51,435 nt of DNA, from positions 1 to 51,435 of the forward strand of contig CACAST010000005.1 in the NCBI GenBank assembly GCA_902535185.1, read 5' to 3'. Positions within the stretch are counted from its first letter, which is position 1. The number at the start of each line of letters is the position of its first letter. Below, one piece after another: positions 9,007 to 16,643 of this stretch. Source of the DNA: an uncultured Prochlorococcus sp. GTDB lineage: Bacteria; Cyanobacteriota; Cyanobacteriia; PCC-6307; Cyanobiaceae. The notes under the pieces were generated by a model. It ran no database searches. It saw only the letters and a program-made list of their open reading frames with translations, and was not told the origin of the DNA. The position numbers and the translations under genes are program-made.

Positions 9007-10809
9007 TCAAGACCTTTTATTGTACATTATTTCAGATTCGGAAATAAATGTTTCTAACAATTTATCAGTACTAATTTTAATCTTAGTATTATTTGTTCTG
9101 CATAAAAGTTCTACTTCTTTATTAATAGAATCTCTGCCAATAATTATCTGAAAAGGAATACCAATTAATTCCGCATCTTTAAATTTCACTCCAGCTCTAT
9201 CGTTTCTATCATCAAGAAGGACATCAATTTTATTAATTAAAAAGTTTTTGTAGATTTGCTCAGTAAGATCATTTTGAATAGGATCTTTTAGGTTTGTTGG
9301 GATAATAATCACTTTAAAAGGAGAAATCTGGATAGGCCAACAAATTCCTTTTTGATCATGATTCTGTTCGATAGCAGCTTGAGCTATTCTTGTCACTCCT
9401 ATTCCGTAACAACCCATCCATAAATTTTTTAACTGACCGTCCTTATCAGAGAACTTTGCATTTAATTTTTCACTATATTTCTGACCTAGTTGGAAAATAT
9501 GTCCAATCTCGATACCTTTTTTTTCTTCAAGTTCTTCATCATCATGAATACTTATTTTATCTCCTTTTTTGGCATTCCTTATATCCCCAATTAGATAGTC
9601 TTTTGAATTAAAAGAGAATTCTTGAAAAACTTTATGGAAATTAACTTTATTCCCACCACTTATAAACTTTGAAAGGTCACTTGCAGAATGGTCAATTATT
9701 CTTGTCCATTTTTTTTCCCAATTAGAACTCGCTTTAATAGTTTTATTATCTAAATCTGGCCCGATAAAACCTAAGGGTAAATCAACTAGATTTTTTTCAA
9801 TATTATTTTTGTCTTCAATCTTTTTGAGATTAAGGAGATTGAAGCGATGAAGTTTATTGATTAAGTTAAAAAGCTTTACTTCATTTATGTGTTGATCGCC
9901 TCTTATGCATGCAAGAATTGGGACATTAAATTCACCTTCGAACTGTGCGAGAAATATTACTACTTTAATAATCTGACTTGGGGCTAGATTATTATTCTCG
10001 CAAACTTCTAGGATTGTTTTTTGATGAGGTGTTTCCAACCACTCTGAAATATTATCTTTTATTGGAATAGGTTGAGAGGGTAAAGAAACAGCTTTTTCGA
10101 TATTGGCAGCATAAGAACCACTTTGAGTAAACAAAATGGAATCTTCCCCAGCATCAGCAGTGACCATAAATTCTTTAGATGAAGCACCGCCAATTGCTCC
10201 ACTATCAGCTTCAACTCCTACTGTCTGCAATCCACAAGATTTAAAAATATTTTCATACGCATTGCCCACCTTTTCATAGAAAGAAGCTAGATCGTTTTCT
10301 GAAGAATGAAAAGAATAACCATCTTTCATTATAAATTCTCTACTTCTCATCAATCCAAACCTTGGCCTTATTTCATCTCTAAATTTTGTCTGAATTTGGT
10401 AGAAACATTGAGGTAATTGCTTATAGGAGTTGATGGTCTCTGATGCAATACTTGTGATCACCTCTTCGTGAGTTGGTGCCAAACCAAATTCTTTACCTTG
10501 TCTATCTTTGAGATTAAACATTATTCCTTCACCTGCGGTATATCCTTCCCACCTTTCACTTTTTTTCCATAAATCTGCAGGATGAAGTTGGGGTAATAGT
10601 AATTTTGTGCAACCAATGCTATTAAGTTCTTTCTCTATTATTGCGGATATTTTTTCAATAACTCTAAGCATTAGTGGCATGTATGCATAAATACCGCTGT
10701 TAACTCTACGAATGTACCCAGCTTTTAACAGTAATTGATGTGAAATAATCTCAGCTTCAGAAGGTGTGTCACGAAGTGTCCCCAGAGGAAATGAGGTTGT
10801 CACGCGCAT
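9007..10809 (-). CDS. proS: Prolyl-tRNA synthetase (bacterial type)
   Basis: Charges tRNA-Pro with proline. The 600-residue length and order of parts indicate the bacterial ProS: class II catalytic core from the N-terminus (APTHEEV, FRDEIRPRFGLMRSREFIMKDGYSFH), a YbaK-like editing insertion from roughly residue 225 to 400, the rest of the core (GCYGIGVTR), then a C-terminal anticodon-binding domain (LLDDRNDRAGVKFKDAELIGIP). It is divergent from the HTH-like gene across a 174-bp gap. psb27 follows directly on the same strand, a combination of unrelated functions typical of compact cyanobacterial genomes. Assignment is certain. Confidence 0.98.
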   Translation of the reverse strand: MRVTTSFPLGTLRDTPSEAEIISHQLLLKAGYIRRVNSGIYAYMPLMLRVIEKISAIIEKELNSIGCTKLLLPQLHPADLWKKSERWEGYTAGEGIMFNLKDRQGKEFGLAPTHEEVITSIASETINSYKQLPQCFYQIQTKFRDEIRPRFGLMRSREFIMKDGYSFHSSENDLASFYEKVGNAYENIFKSCGLQTVGVEADSGAIGGASSKEFMVTADAGEDSILFTQSGSYAANIEKAVSLPSQPIPIKDNISEWLETPHQKTILEVCENNNLAPSQIIKVVIFLAQFEGEFNVPILACIRGDQHINEVKLFNLINKLHRFNLLNLKKIEDKNNIEKNLVDLPLGFIGPDLDNKTIKASSNWEKKWTRIIDHSASDLSKFISGGNKVNFHKVFQEFSFNSKDYLIGDIRNAKKGDKISIHDDEELEEKKGIEIGHIFQLGQKYSEKLNAKFSDKDGQLKNLWMGCYGIGVTRIAQAAIEQNHDQKGICWPIQISPFKVIIIPTNLKDPIQNDLTEQIYKNFLINKIDVLLDDRNDRAGVKFKDAELIGIPFQIIIGRDSINKEVELLCRTNNTKIKISTDKLLETFISESEIMYNKRS

Positions 10810-10983
10810 ACAAAAAAATCCTTAATAATATTTAATTTTATCAATTAAGGTGAAAAAATAATTTAAAGTGTCTTGAGTCCCTCAACGCGGCTAGTCTAAG
10901 AATATTCTTTCTGCTAACTTCTTCAGTAATGAAGTTCAAACTCTTTAAAAAGTTTATTACTACTAAATCATTTTCTTAAGTTT
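10810..10983. promoter_or_regulatory. Divergent promoter region with three hairpins between proS and the HTH-like gene
   Basis: TTGAG-TCC-CTCAA (10873-10885), AACTTC...GAAGTT (10916-10936) and AAACT...AGTTT (10938-10955) lie in series on the plus strand before the HTH-like gene. The stretch 10868-10900 is about 55% G+C by hand count, well above its surroundings. A small RNA or structured leader is possible. Confidence 0.4.
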
Positions 10984-11334
10984 ATGGAAAATATAGATTC
11001 CAATATTTCTAGTGAAGAGGAATTAGTAGGTATTGATGAAGTTCAAAAATTCCTAAACAGATCAAGAGCTTCTGTCTATAGGTATACTAATACAGATTTA
11101 AGAAATCTAAACCCTAGCTTTAATCCAAGAAAATTAAATCCCGAATTTAGAACTGATCAAAAAGATCCTTTAAAGTTTCATCCTAATGAAGTAGCAAGAT
11201 TTGCAAAGGATATTTTAAGAATTAAGGAGGTTACTGTAGAGGTCTTTAATACACCTTCCTCCGCTGCTCAAAATATACTGGTGCAAATATTGGAGGAACT
11301 AAAATCTATCAGATCTTTGCTAGAAAAAGAGTAA
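10984..11334 (+). CDS. Small helix-turn-helix-like protein
   Basis: A 116-residue protein of unknown function. Residues 14-40 (VGIDEVQKFLNRSRASVYRYTN) have the spacing of a MerR/excisionase-type winged helix-turn-helix, with SRASVYRY as the likely recognition helix. A middle, Pro/Asn-rich segment is followed by HPNEVARFAKDILRI, and the C-terminal 30 residues look like an oligomerising helix. It could be a regulator or nucleoid-associated protein. It starts after a 174-bp gap with several potential hairpins. I recall comparable proteins in picocyanobacteria annotated only as resolvase-like or hypothetical; no recombinase catalytic motif is present. Confidence 0.68.
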   Translation: MENIDSNISSEEELVGIDEVQKFLNRSRASVYRYTNTDLRNLNPSFNPRKLNPEFRTDQKDPLKFHPNEVARFAKDILRIKEVTVEVFNTPSSAAQNILVQILEELKSIRSLLEKE

Positions 11335-11430
11335 TTAAAAAGTTACGAATAGATGTTTTGATTTATTGACATTTTAAATGTAGGATAATGATGTTTAATT
11401 ATCTCCTTAATCTTTACCAATTAAGAGTTC

Positions 11431-11685
11431 TTGAGTTACACGAAATCAAAGCAGTTTATTCAAAGTAAATCAAGTGAAGAATCTTCTCATGGTTCCGCTC
11501 GAAATGATTTTGAAAGAGATGATGATGACCCCTTAAGTATAAGGAGTTTATCAATAACATCTTTAGGTATTATTTTTGCCTTTTTGACAATTTTTTTACC
11601 TTCAATAAGCATTTTAATTGGAAGACCTTTATCTCAAGGAAACGAGATAATTCATAATCACGATTTTAAAAAAGATGGACCTTAG
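11431..11685 (+). CDS. Small single-helix membrane protein
   Basis: An 84-residue protein with a TTG start. The first 46 residues are hydrophilic, with a Ser/Asp/Glu-rich stretch (KSSEESSHGSARNDFERDDDD). One membrane helix follows at about 47-66, and a short charged tail ends the protein. I do not recognise a family. Its last 11 bases overlap the start of ppa at 11675, a layout that suggests translational coupling. It could help localise or stabilise a partner at the membrane, but that is speculation. TTG is the only start that keeps the whole frame; no ATG occurs before the helix. Confidence 0.6.
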   Translation: MSYTKSKQFIQSKSSEESSHGSARNDFERDDDDPLSIRSLSITSLGIIFAFLTIFLPSISILIGRPLSQGNEIIHNHDFKKDGP

Positions 11686-12229
11686 TTCAATACCTCCATC
11701 TCCAATGAAGGGAATAGTGAATATTGTTGTTGAAATACCTGCAGGGAGTAGGAATAAATATGAATATTGCTCTGAAGCAGGAATAATGGCCCTAGACAGG
11801 GTATTACATTCTTCAGTGAGGTACCCTTTTGATTATGGTTTTATCCCAAATACCCTTGCAGATGATGGAGCTCCCCTTGATGCAATGGTGATAATGGACG
11901 AACCTACTTTTGCGGGTTGTCTAATAAAAGCTAGACCTATTGGAGTTTTGGATATGCATGATTGTGGTGCATATGATGGAAAACTTTTATGTGTGCCTAT
12001 GGCTAATCCTAGGCAGGCTAATATAGTTAGTATTAATCAAATTGCTCCTAATCAGCTTGAGGATGTTGCAGAATTTTTTAGAACAAGTAAAGGCCTCGAT
12101 GGAAGAACAGTTCAAATTGATGGTTGGAGGGATTTTGATGTTGTTGAAAATTTATTGAAAAGTTGTATGCCTCTAAAAAAGAAAAACTTTAAAGTACTTA
12201 AGAAATCAAATATTAGTAAATTAAATTGA
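11675..12229 (+). CDS. ppa: Inorganic pyrophosphatase (family I)
   Basis: Hydrolyses pyrophosphate to two phosphates, pulling biosynthetic reactions forward. The 184-residue protein has the family I signature DDGAPLDAMVIMD with the metal-binding aspartates, YPFDYGFIPNT before it, and the KARPIGVLDM strand after. The start ATG at 11675 overlaps the preceding small membrane-protein gene by 11 bases, and the stop overlaps the TTG start of the Spx-like gene by 4 bases, so all three are probably one operon with lepB. Assignment is certain. Confidence 0.97.
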   Translation: MDLSSIPPSPMKGIVNIVVEIPAGSRNKYEYCSEAGIMALDRVLHSSVRYPFDYGFIPNTLADDGAPLDAMVIMDEPTFAGCLIKARPIGVLDMHDCGAYDGKLLCVPMANPRQANIVSINQIAPNQLEDVAEFFRTSKGLDGRTVQIDGWRDFDVVENLLKSCMPLKKKNFKVLKKSNISKLN

Positions 12230-12582
12230 AAAAAATAATTTTTTACAGTTATTTAAAATGCTCTACATGCCGAAAAGCTGCAAAATGGCTTGAAAGCAAA
12301 GATTTTGAATTTCAGTTAATTGATATTGTAAAAGAACCTCCACTTGTTAATTATTTAAATCTAGCCTTAGAACAATACTCTGACGATAAGAAAAGGATTT
12401 TCAATACAAGAGGTAAAGCCTTTAAAACTCTTAATATTGATATTGATCGTTTGTCAAAGGAAAGAATTATTCAACTTCTTTTAAGTGATGGCAAATTAAT
12501 AAAAAGACCATTTTTGATTTCCGAAGGGAAAAAGGTAATATTAGGTTTTAATGAAATTGAATATGCAAACCAATTTATATAA
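12226..12582 (+). CDS. ArsC/Spx/MgsR-family thioredoxin-fold protein
   Basis: A 118-residue thioredoxin-fold protein. The N-terminal KCSTCRKAAKWL gives a C12-x-x-C15 pair, as in Spx/MgsR/YffB-type members, rather than the single-Cys centre of true E. coli-type arsenate reductase. A later FNTRGKAFK segment and a C-terminal LLSDGKLIKRPFLI segment, which carries the conserved Arg-Pro, complete the family pattern. It may be a redox regulator or a glutathione-linked reductase; sequence does not decide. TTG start overlapping the ppa stop by 4 bases implies coupled translation. The next gene, lepB, starts 29 bases later. Confidence 0.85.
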   Translation: MKKIIFYSYLKCSTCRKAAKWLESKDFEFQLIDIVKEPPLVNYLNLALEQYSDDKKRIFNTRGKAFKTLNIDIDRLSKERIIQLLLSDGKLIKRPFLISEGKKVILGFNEIEYANQFI

Positions 12583-12611
12583 TTTTAGACAATCAAGACT
12601 TTATTAATCCT

Positions 12612-13271
12612 ATGAGTGGTTACATAAAAAGTTTTTTAAAAGAATGGGGTCTTTTAATTCTATTAACTTTTTTTGTTTCTTCTTGTAGATCATTTTTTGC
12701 AGAACCACGTTTTATCCCTTCTGGTTCAATGCTCCCAGAATTACAAATAAATGATAGGTTAATTATTGAAAAATTTTCGCTAAGAAACTCTTTACCAAAA
12801 AGAGGAGATATAGTTGTTTTTAACTCACCTTACTCGTTTGACAAAAAATTAATTTCATCAAGATCTAAGCCTTTACCAAAAAAAAGGTATTGTTTTTTTA
12901 TGAGTTTTCCTCCAATGTCTTTCATTCCTGGTTTGAGGGATCAAGCTTGCGATGCTTATATTAAAAGAGTGGTGGCACTTCCAGGAGAAACTGTAAGTGT
13001 AAACTCTAATGGTGAATTAATAATAAACAATAAATTAATTCCTGAACCCTATGTCTCTTTTAAATGCTCATTATCCTTATTTAATAATTGTGGTAAATTT
13101 GAAAACATAAAAGTGCCAGAAGATCATTTTTTAGTTTTAGGTGATAATAGGGCAAATAGTTGGGATGGAAGATATTGGCCTGGAAGTAAATTTCTTCATA
13201 AAAAAGAGATAATTGGTAAAGCATATTTCAGATTTTGGCCTCTTAGTCAAGTTGGCTTTTTAAGTAAATGA
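12612..13271 (+). CDS. lepB: Signal peptidase I
   Basis: Cleaves signal peptides from exported proteins, with a Ser/Lys dyad at the membrane surface. The 219-residue protein has one N-terminal membrane helix (about 11-27), the nucleophile Ser39 in FIPSGSMLP, and the general base Lys118 in YIKRVVALPGE. The late LGDNRANSWDGR box is also intact. A Cys-containing insertion between about residues 85 and 115 separates the two catalytic boxes. It is last in the run after ppa and the Spx-like gene, and its stop faces the tandem phosphatase gene across 52 bases. Confidence 0.95.
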   Translation: MSGYIKSFLKEWGLLILLTFFVSSCRSFFAEPRFIPSGSMLPELQINDRLIIEKFSLRNSLPKRGDIVVFNSPYSFDKKLISSRSKPLPKKRYCFFMSFPPMSFIPGLRDQACDAYIKRVVALPGETVSVNSNGELIINNKLIPEPYVSFKCSLSLFNNCGKFENIKVPEDHFLVLGDNRANSWDGRYWPGSKFLHKKEIIGKAYFRFWPLSQVGFLSK

Positions 13272-13320
13272 AGCCTTTCTCTTACCCTGATTTCATCAAA
13301 ATAAATTTTTAACAAGGCTT
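13271..13320. terminator. Possible weak terminator between lepB and the tandem phosphatase
   Basis: In the convergent gap, AAGCCTT at 13271-13277 pairs perfectly with AAGGCTT at 13314-13320, and a T-rich run precedes the second arm. The loop is long (36 bases), so this is weak, but the placement at two facing gene ends is right for a shared terminator. Confidence 0.35.
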
Positions 13321-13323
13321 AAT

Positions 13324-14652
13324 TTAAAGTGCTCCTGAAGCAGTTAAATCAAGTATTCCCCCTAGGTGTGTTGTGATGTTTAGAGCGCTAATCACAGGGG
13401 GCTTATTGGGATCATTAAAAAGGTCAATAATAGTTATGCCTCCATTACCCTGTTTTATCATCCAAATATTTGAATAATTAATCCCAAAGATATTACAAAT
13501 TAGAGTTTTATTGACTGCATCATGAGCAACCATGAGGGTTTGATCATTATCCTTTTGAGATAAACAAATTTTGTCAAAAGCTTCTACTGACCTTTCTGAT
13601 ACATCTTTTATAGATTCACCTTCGGGCATTAATACTTCTTCAGGTTTATCATGCCAATTTTTTAGTAAAGCAGGCCACTCTTCTCTAATTTCTGCTTCCA
13701 ATTTACCCTCCCATAACCCGTGACTTATTTCTACGAGTGAGTCTATCTTCTCAATTTTTAAATCTTTGTTATTTTGAAGGATTATTTGTGCAGTTTCATA
13801 AGGCCTATGCATTGAACTTGAAAATGCCTTATTAAAAGAAATATTTCTCAAATATTCAAAAGTCTTTCTAGCTTGATCTTTTCCGTTTTCATTTAAAGGG
13901 ATATCAATTTGGCCTTGAAATCTACCTTCTTTGTTCCAGTTAGTTTCACCATGCCTTATGAGAAATATTCTGGAATCTCCAATTTTATTTGGAATATTTT
14001 TATTAAGATGGGAAGTTTGATTTAAGCATTCAATTTGAGTCTTATAAGAGTTTTCTTTCTTTGAAATATTGAGTATAGAGAAAGAAGCATTTTCTAATCT
14101 TATTTTTCTAAAACCTTGCTTAGGCTTTCCTAATAACAAGAGTATTAAACATCTGAGAATTGCATTATGTCCTACAACTAAAATATTTACATCTTCTTTG
14201 TCTGGATAAATTTTTAAAATATCTTCTACAAAATTTGTTGCTTGAAAAAATAACTCTTGAATTGGTTTATAAGTTTTATTATCATTTCTTTTTAAAATAA
14301 GATTTTCTGGATCGTTTTTCCATATAGGGTAAATTTCTGGAAATTTATTTTTTATTTCATCAATTTTTAGACCAGACCATTCACTAAGATCTACCTCTAG
14401 CAAATTATCGTCGAATACAATATTTTGCTCTTTATTTAATTTCTTTGTAATTGTTTTTGCAGTCTCTGCAGCTCTCACAAGTGGGGAGGAATAGATTTTA
14501 TCGAATTTTATTTTTGATAATGCTTCTCCTGCTTTTCGAGCTTGTTCGTATCCTTCATCGGTTAATAATGAATCGTCTGTTCTTCCTTGAATTAATCCTT
14601 TTGCATTGAAACTGCTTAGTCCATGCCTAACTAAAACTAATCTTATAGCCAT
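13324..14652 (-). CDS. Tandem histidine phosphatase (phosphoglycerate-mutase-like), two domains
   Basis: A 442-residue fusion of two histidine-phosphatase domains. Domain 1 (about 1-195) opens with LVRHGLSSFNAKGLIQGR and has a second catalytic His in VVGHNAIL. Domain 2 (about 225-442) opens with LIRHGETNWNKEGRFQGQ and has VAHDAVNKTL. Both keep the RHG motif and the late His, so both look active. Family members include cofactor-dependent phosphoglycerate mutases, alpha-ribazole phosphatase, phosphoserine phosphatase and the plant phosphatases that remove RuBisCO inhibitors. The substrate cannot be assigned from sequence. It stands alone, convergent with lepB and divergent from the CPBP gene. 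Confidence 0.85.
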   Translation of the reverse strand: MAIRLVLVRHGLSSFNAKGLIQGRTDDSLLTDEGYEQARKAGEALSKIKFDKIYSSPLVRAAETAKTITKKLNKEQNIVFDDNLLEVDLSEWSGLKIDEIKNKFPEIYPIWKNDPENLILKRNDNKTYKPIQELFFQATNFVEDILKIYPDKEDVNILVVGHNAILRCLILLLLGKPKQGFRKIRLENASFSILNISKKENSYKTQIECLNQTSHLNKNIPNKIGDSRIFLIRHGETNWNKEGRFQGQIDIPLNENGKDQARKTFEYLRNISFNKAFSSSMHRPYETAQIILQNNKDLKIEKIDSLVEISHGLWEGKLEAEIREEWPALLKNWHDKPEEVLMPEGESIKDVSERSVEAFDKICLSQKDNDQTLMVAHDAVNKTLICNIFGINYSNIWMIKQGNGGITIIDLFNDPNKPPVISALNITTHLGGILDLTASGAL

Positions 14653-14767
14653 TATATAAATTTGAAAATTAAGATTATTTAATCATCTCATGGCGTGATT
14701 AAAATGGATACAAAATATAAATAACTTCAATGATAACTAAGTATAGTTTTCAATAATATAATAAGTT

Positions 14768-16129
14768 ATGACCTTTAAAAATATTTCTAAGTCAAAACTC
14801 ACTTTAGCGTTTATTTCCATAGTTATAACTTTTTTTGTATGGCAGCAAGGCTTAAGAGATAGTTTAAATAGACCGTCTGTTTCATTTGATATAAGTCAAA
14901 AAGAGCAAGAAATTGCTGAACTATCGCTCCAATCAATACCTGTAGATCTTAAAAAGTTCTTTATCATAAATGATCCTGTTGATCAAATAAATAAATCACT
15001 CTCTGAGGTCCCATTTGAAGAGCTAACAGAGAGAAATAAATTAATTCGAGTAATTTCTTCAGAATCAAATGATCCTATAATCTATAAAAATCTATCCAAA
15101 GATTTTGAAAATAAAAACTTTAAATTTCTGATTGATGAGATAGAAAAAAAATCCAATAATAATTCTTATAAACCAAATTCCGATAAATTTGATTTATTTA
15201 AAGGTGATAAATTTTTATATCACCTTTTAAGCAGGAAATTTGATTTTGAAGATAGTTCATTAATAACAAAATCATTTTCAAGCAGAATGTTTTTAAAAAT
15301 ATTAGCCATAAGACTAATACCACTTTTAACAATACTTCTTGGCTCTATTCTGGCTTTGAAAATTTTATGGACTACCATAACTTTGAAAAAGTTTGGTTGG
15401 CAAGAAATAAAATACTTAGATTTAGAGTTAATAGATATGGTTCTATTAATTGCAGGTGGATTTGTTGTTTTAGGAGAAGTGGTATCACCTTTGTTTTCTA
15501 TCAGTTTGGTTGAACTTTTTTCTAAAAATATCTCTAATGAATTGTCTCAATCTTTGAAAATATTCTTTGGATATCTTTTTATGGCTATTCCCCCATTAGT
15601 TATAGTTTATTATCAAATTAAATCTTTGAATGGTGTATTTACTTTTAAAAAGGATTATATACAGTTCAATTTCTTTCCAATAAAATATGCAATTATTCAG
15701 GGAATTAAAGGTTGGTTAACAATTATCCCTTTTGTTTTATTGATTTCTCTAATTATGAATAGTCTGATCGATAATCAGAATGGTAGTAACCCTTTGCTAG
15801 AAATTGTTCTTAATAATAATAATTACTTTTCATTTTTTCTATTATTTATAACAACAACTCTATTAGCGCCCCTATTTGAGGAGATTATATTTCGCGGTAT
15901 TTTACTACCAACTCTTTCAAGAGATTTTGGAGTAATTTCGGGAATTACTATTTCAGCTTTTATTTTTGCATTGGCCCATTTAAGTTTGGGAGAAATGCTG
16001 CCATTATTTGTTCTAGGGATTGGATTAGCAATTACAAGAATTGCATCAGGGAGCTTGTTTTCCTCAGTGATTATGCATTCTTTATGGAATGGATTGACTT
16101 TCTTAAATTTGTTCTTATTGAGGACATAA
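14768..16129 (+). CDS. CPBP-family intramembrane metalloprotease
   Basis: A 453-residue membrane protein of the CAAX-protease/bacteriocin-processing (CPBP, Abi) type. An N-terminal helix (about 10-25) is followed by a 150-residue soluble region, then about eight hydrophobic helices. The catalytic motifs are in the last third: EEIIFRGILLP, then FALAHLSLGE and HSLWNGL, giving the Glu-Glu, Arg and two His pattern. In cyanobacteria such proteins sit in the thylakoid or plasma membrane, and their substrates are mostly unknown. The long lumenal or periplasmic N-terminal domain is the unusual part. It precedes the FtsL-like/ftsI pair by 85 bases. Confidence 0.86.
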   Translation: MTFKNISKSKLTLAFISIVITFFVWQQGLRDSLNRPSVSFDISQKEQEIAELSLQSIPVDLKKFFIINDPVDQINKSLSEVPFEELTERNKLIRVISSESNDPIIYKNLSKDFENKNFKFLIDEIEKKSNNNSYKPNSDKFDLFKGDKFLYHLLSRKFDFEDSSLITKSFSSRMFLKILAIRLIPLLTILLGSILALKILWTTITLKKFGWQEIKYLDLELIDMVLLIAGGFVVLGEVVSPLFSISLVELFSKNISNELSQSLKIFFGYLFMAIPPLVIVYYQIKSLNGVFTFKKDYIQFNFFPIKYAIIQGIKGWLTIIPFVLLISLIMNSLIDNQNGSNPLLEIVLNNNNYFSFFLLFITTTLLAPLFEEIIFRGILLPTLSRDFGVISGITISAFIFALAHLSLGEMLPLFVLGIGLAITRIASGSLFSSVIMHSLWNGLTFLNLFLLRT

Positions 16130-16214
16130 AGAATTTAATTTTTTACTTGCGAATCAAACAAAAAAATGTTTATTTAATTAATAACACATCTTTTATTTAA
16201 ATAAAAAATCATAG

Positions 16215-16643
16215 ATGAAACCTTATGGGAATCAACTTAATTTCAAAAAAAAAGTTTCATATGAAAGTAAAAAAAATTCTGAAAAAATATCCATAATTAG
16301 TATCAAATTAATTCATCAAATTTCCGATACCATTAATATCTCTCTTTTGGTACTAATTTTCATCTTACTTTTCTTGTCTTTTAATAGTCAAAGAAAATGG
16401 TCAAATACATATAAAAACTTATCTAAAACAAGAGCTATCAATAATAATCTCATTGATTATATTTCTAAAATTGAGGAATTTTATATTAGTGAACTAGAGT
16501 CTATTAATACTTATAGAAAAACTAAACCTGAAGATTTAATCTACCTAGATAAACTTCCAGAAAAAAAAGAAAGTTTATTTAAGAAAAATTTAAGAAGTTT
16601 CATTGAAGGTTTCAGTGATAGCAAATATCAAAGAGGATATTGA
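16215..16643 (+). CDS. Bitopic coiled-coil protein, FtsL-like candidate
   Basis: A 142-residue protein with the layout of FtsL: a basic cytoplasmic tail (1-40), one membrane helix (about 43-60) and then a helical, heptad-like segment (about 62-100) outside the membrane. Its stop TGA overlaps the ATG of ftsI by one base, and in many bacteria ftsL directly precedes ftsI. No sequence match to FtsL is obvious to me, but FtsL is poorly conserved. I see architecture and position; the function is inference. No signal peptidase site is apparent, so the helix should stay as an anchor. Confidence 0.62.
   Translation: MKPYGNQLNFKKKVSYESKKNSEKISIISIKLIHQISDTINISLLVLIFILLFLSFNSQRKWSNTYKNLSKTRAINNNLIDYISKIEEFYISELESINTYRKTKPEDLIYLDKLPEKKESLFKKNLRSFIEGFSDSKYQRGY

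Noticed and set aside
8981-9010. Longer Psb27 start overlapping proS
   Set aside because: A good GGAG site precedes the ATG at 8980, and the extra ten residues would spoil the signal peptide.
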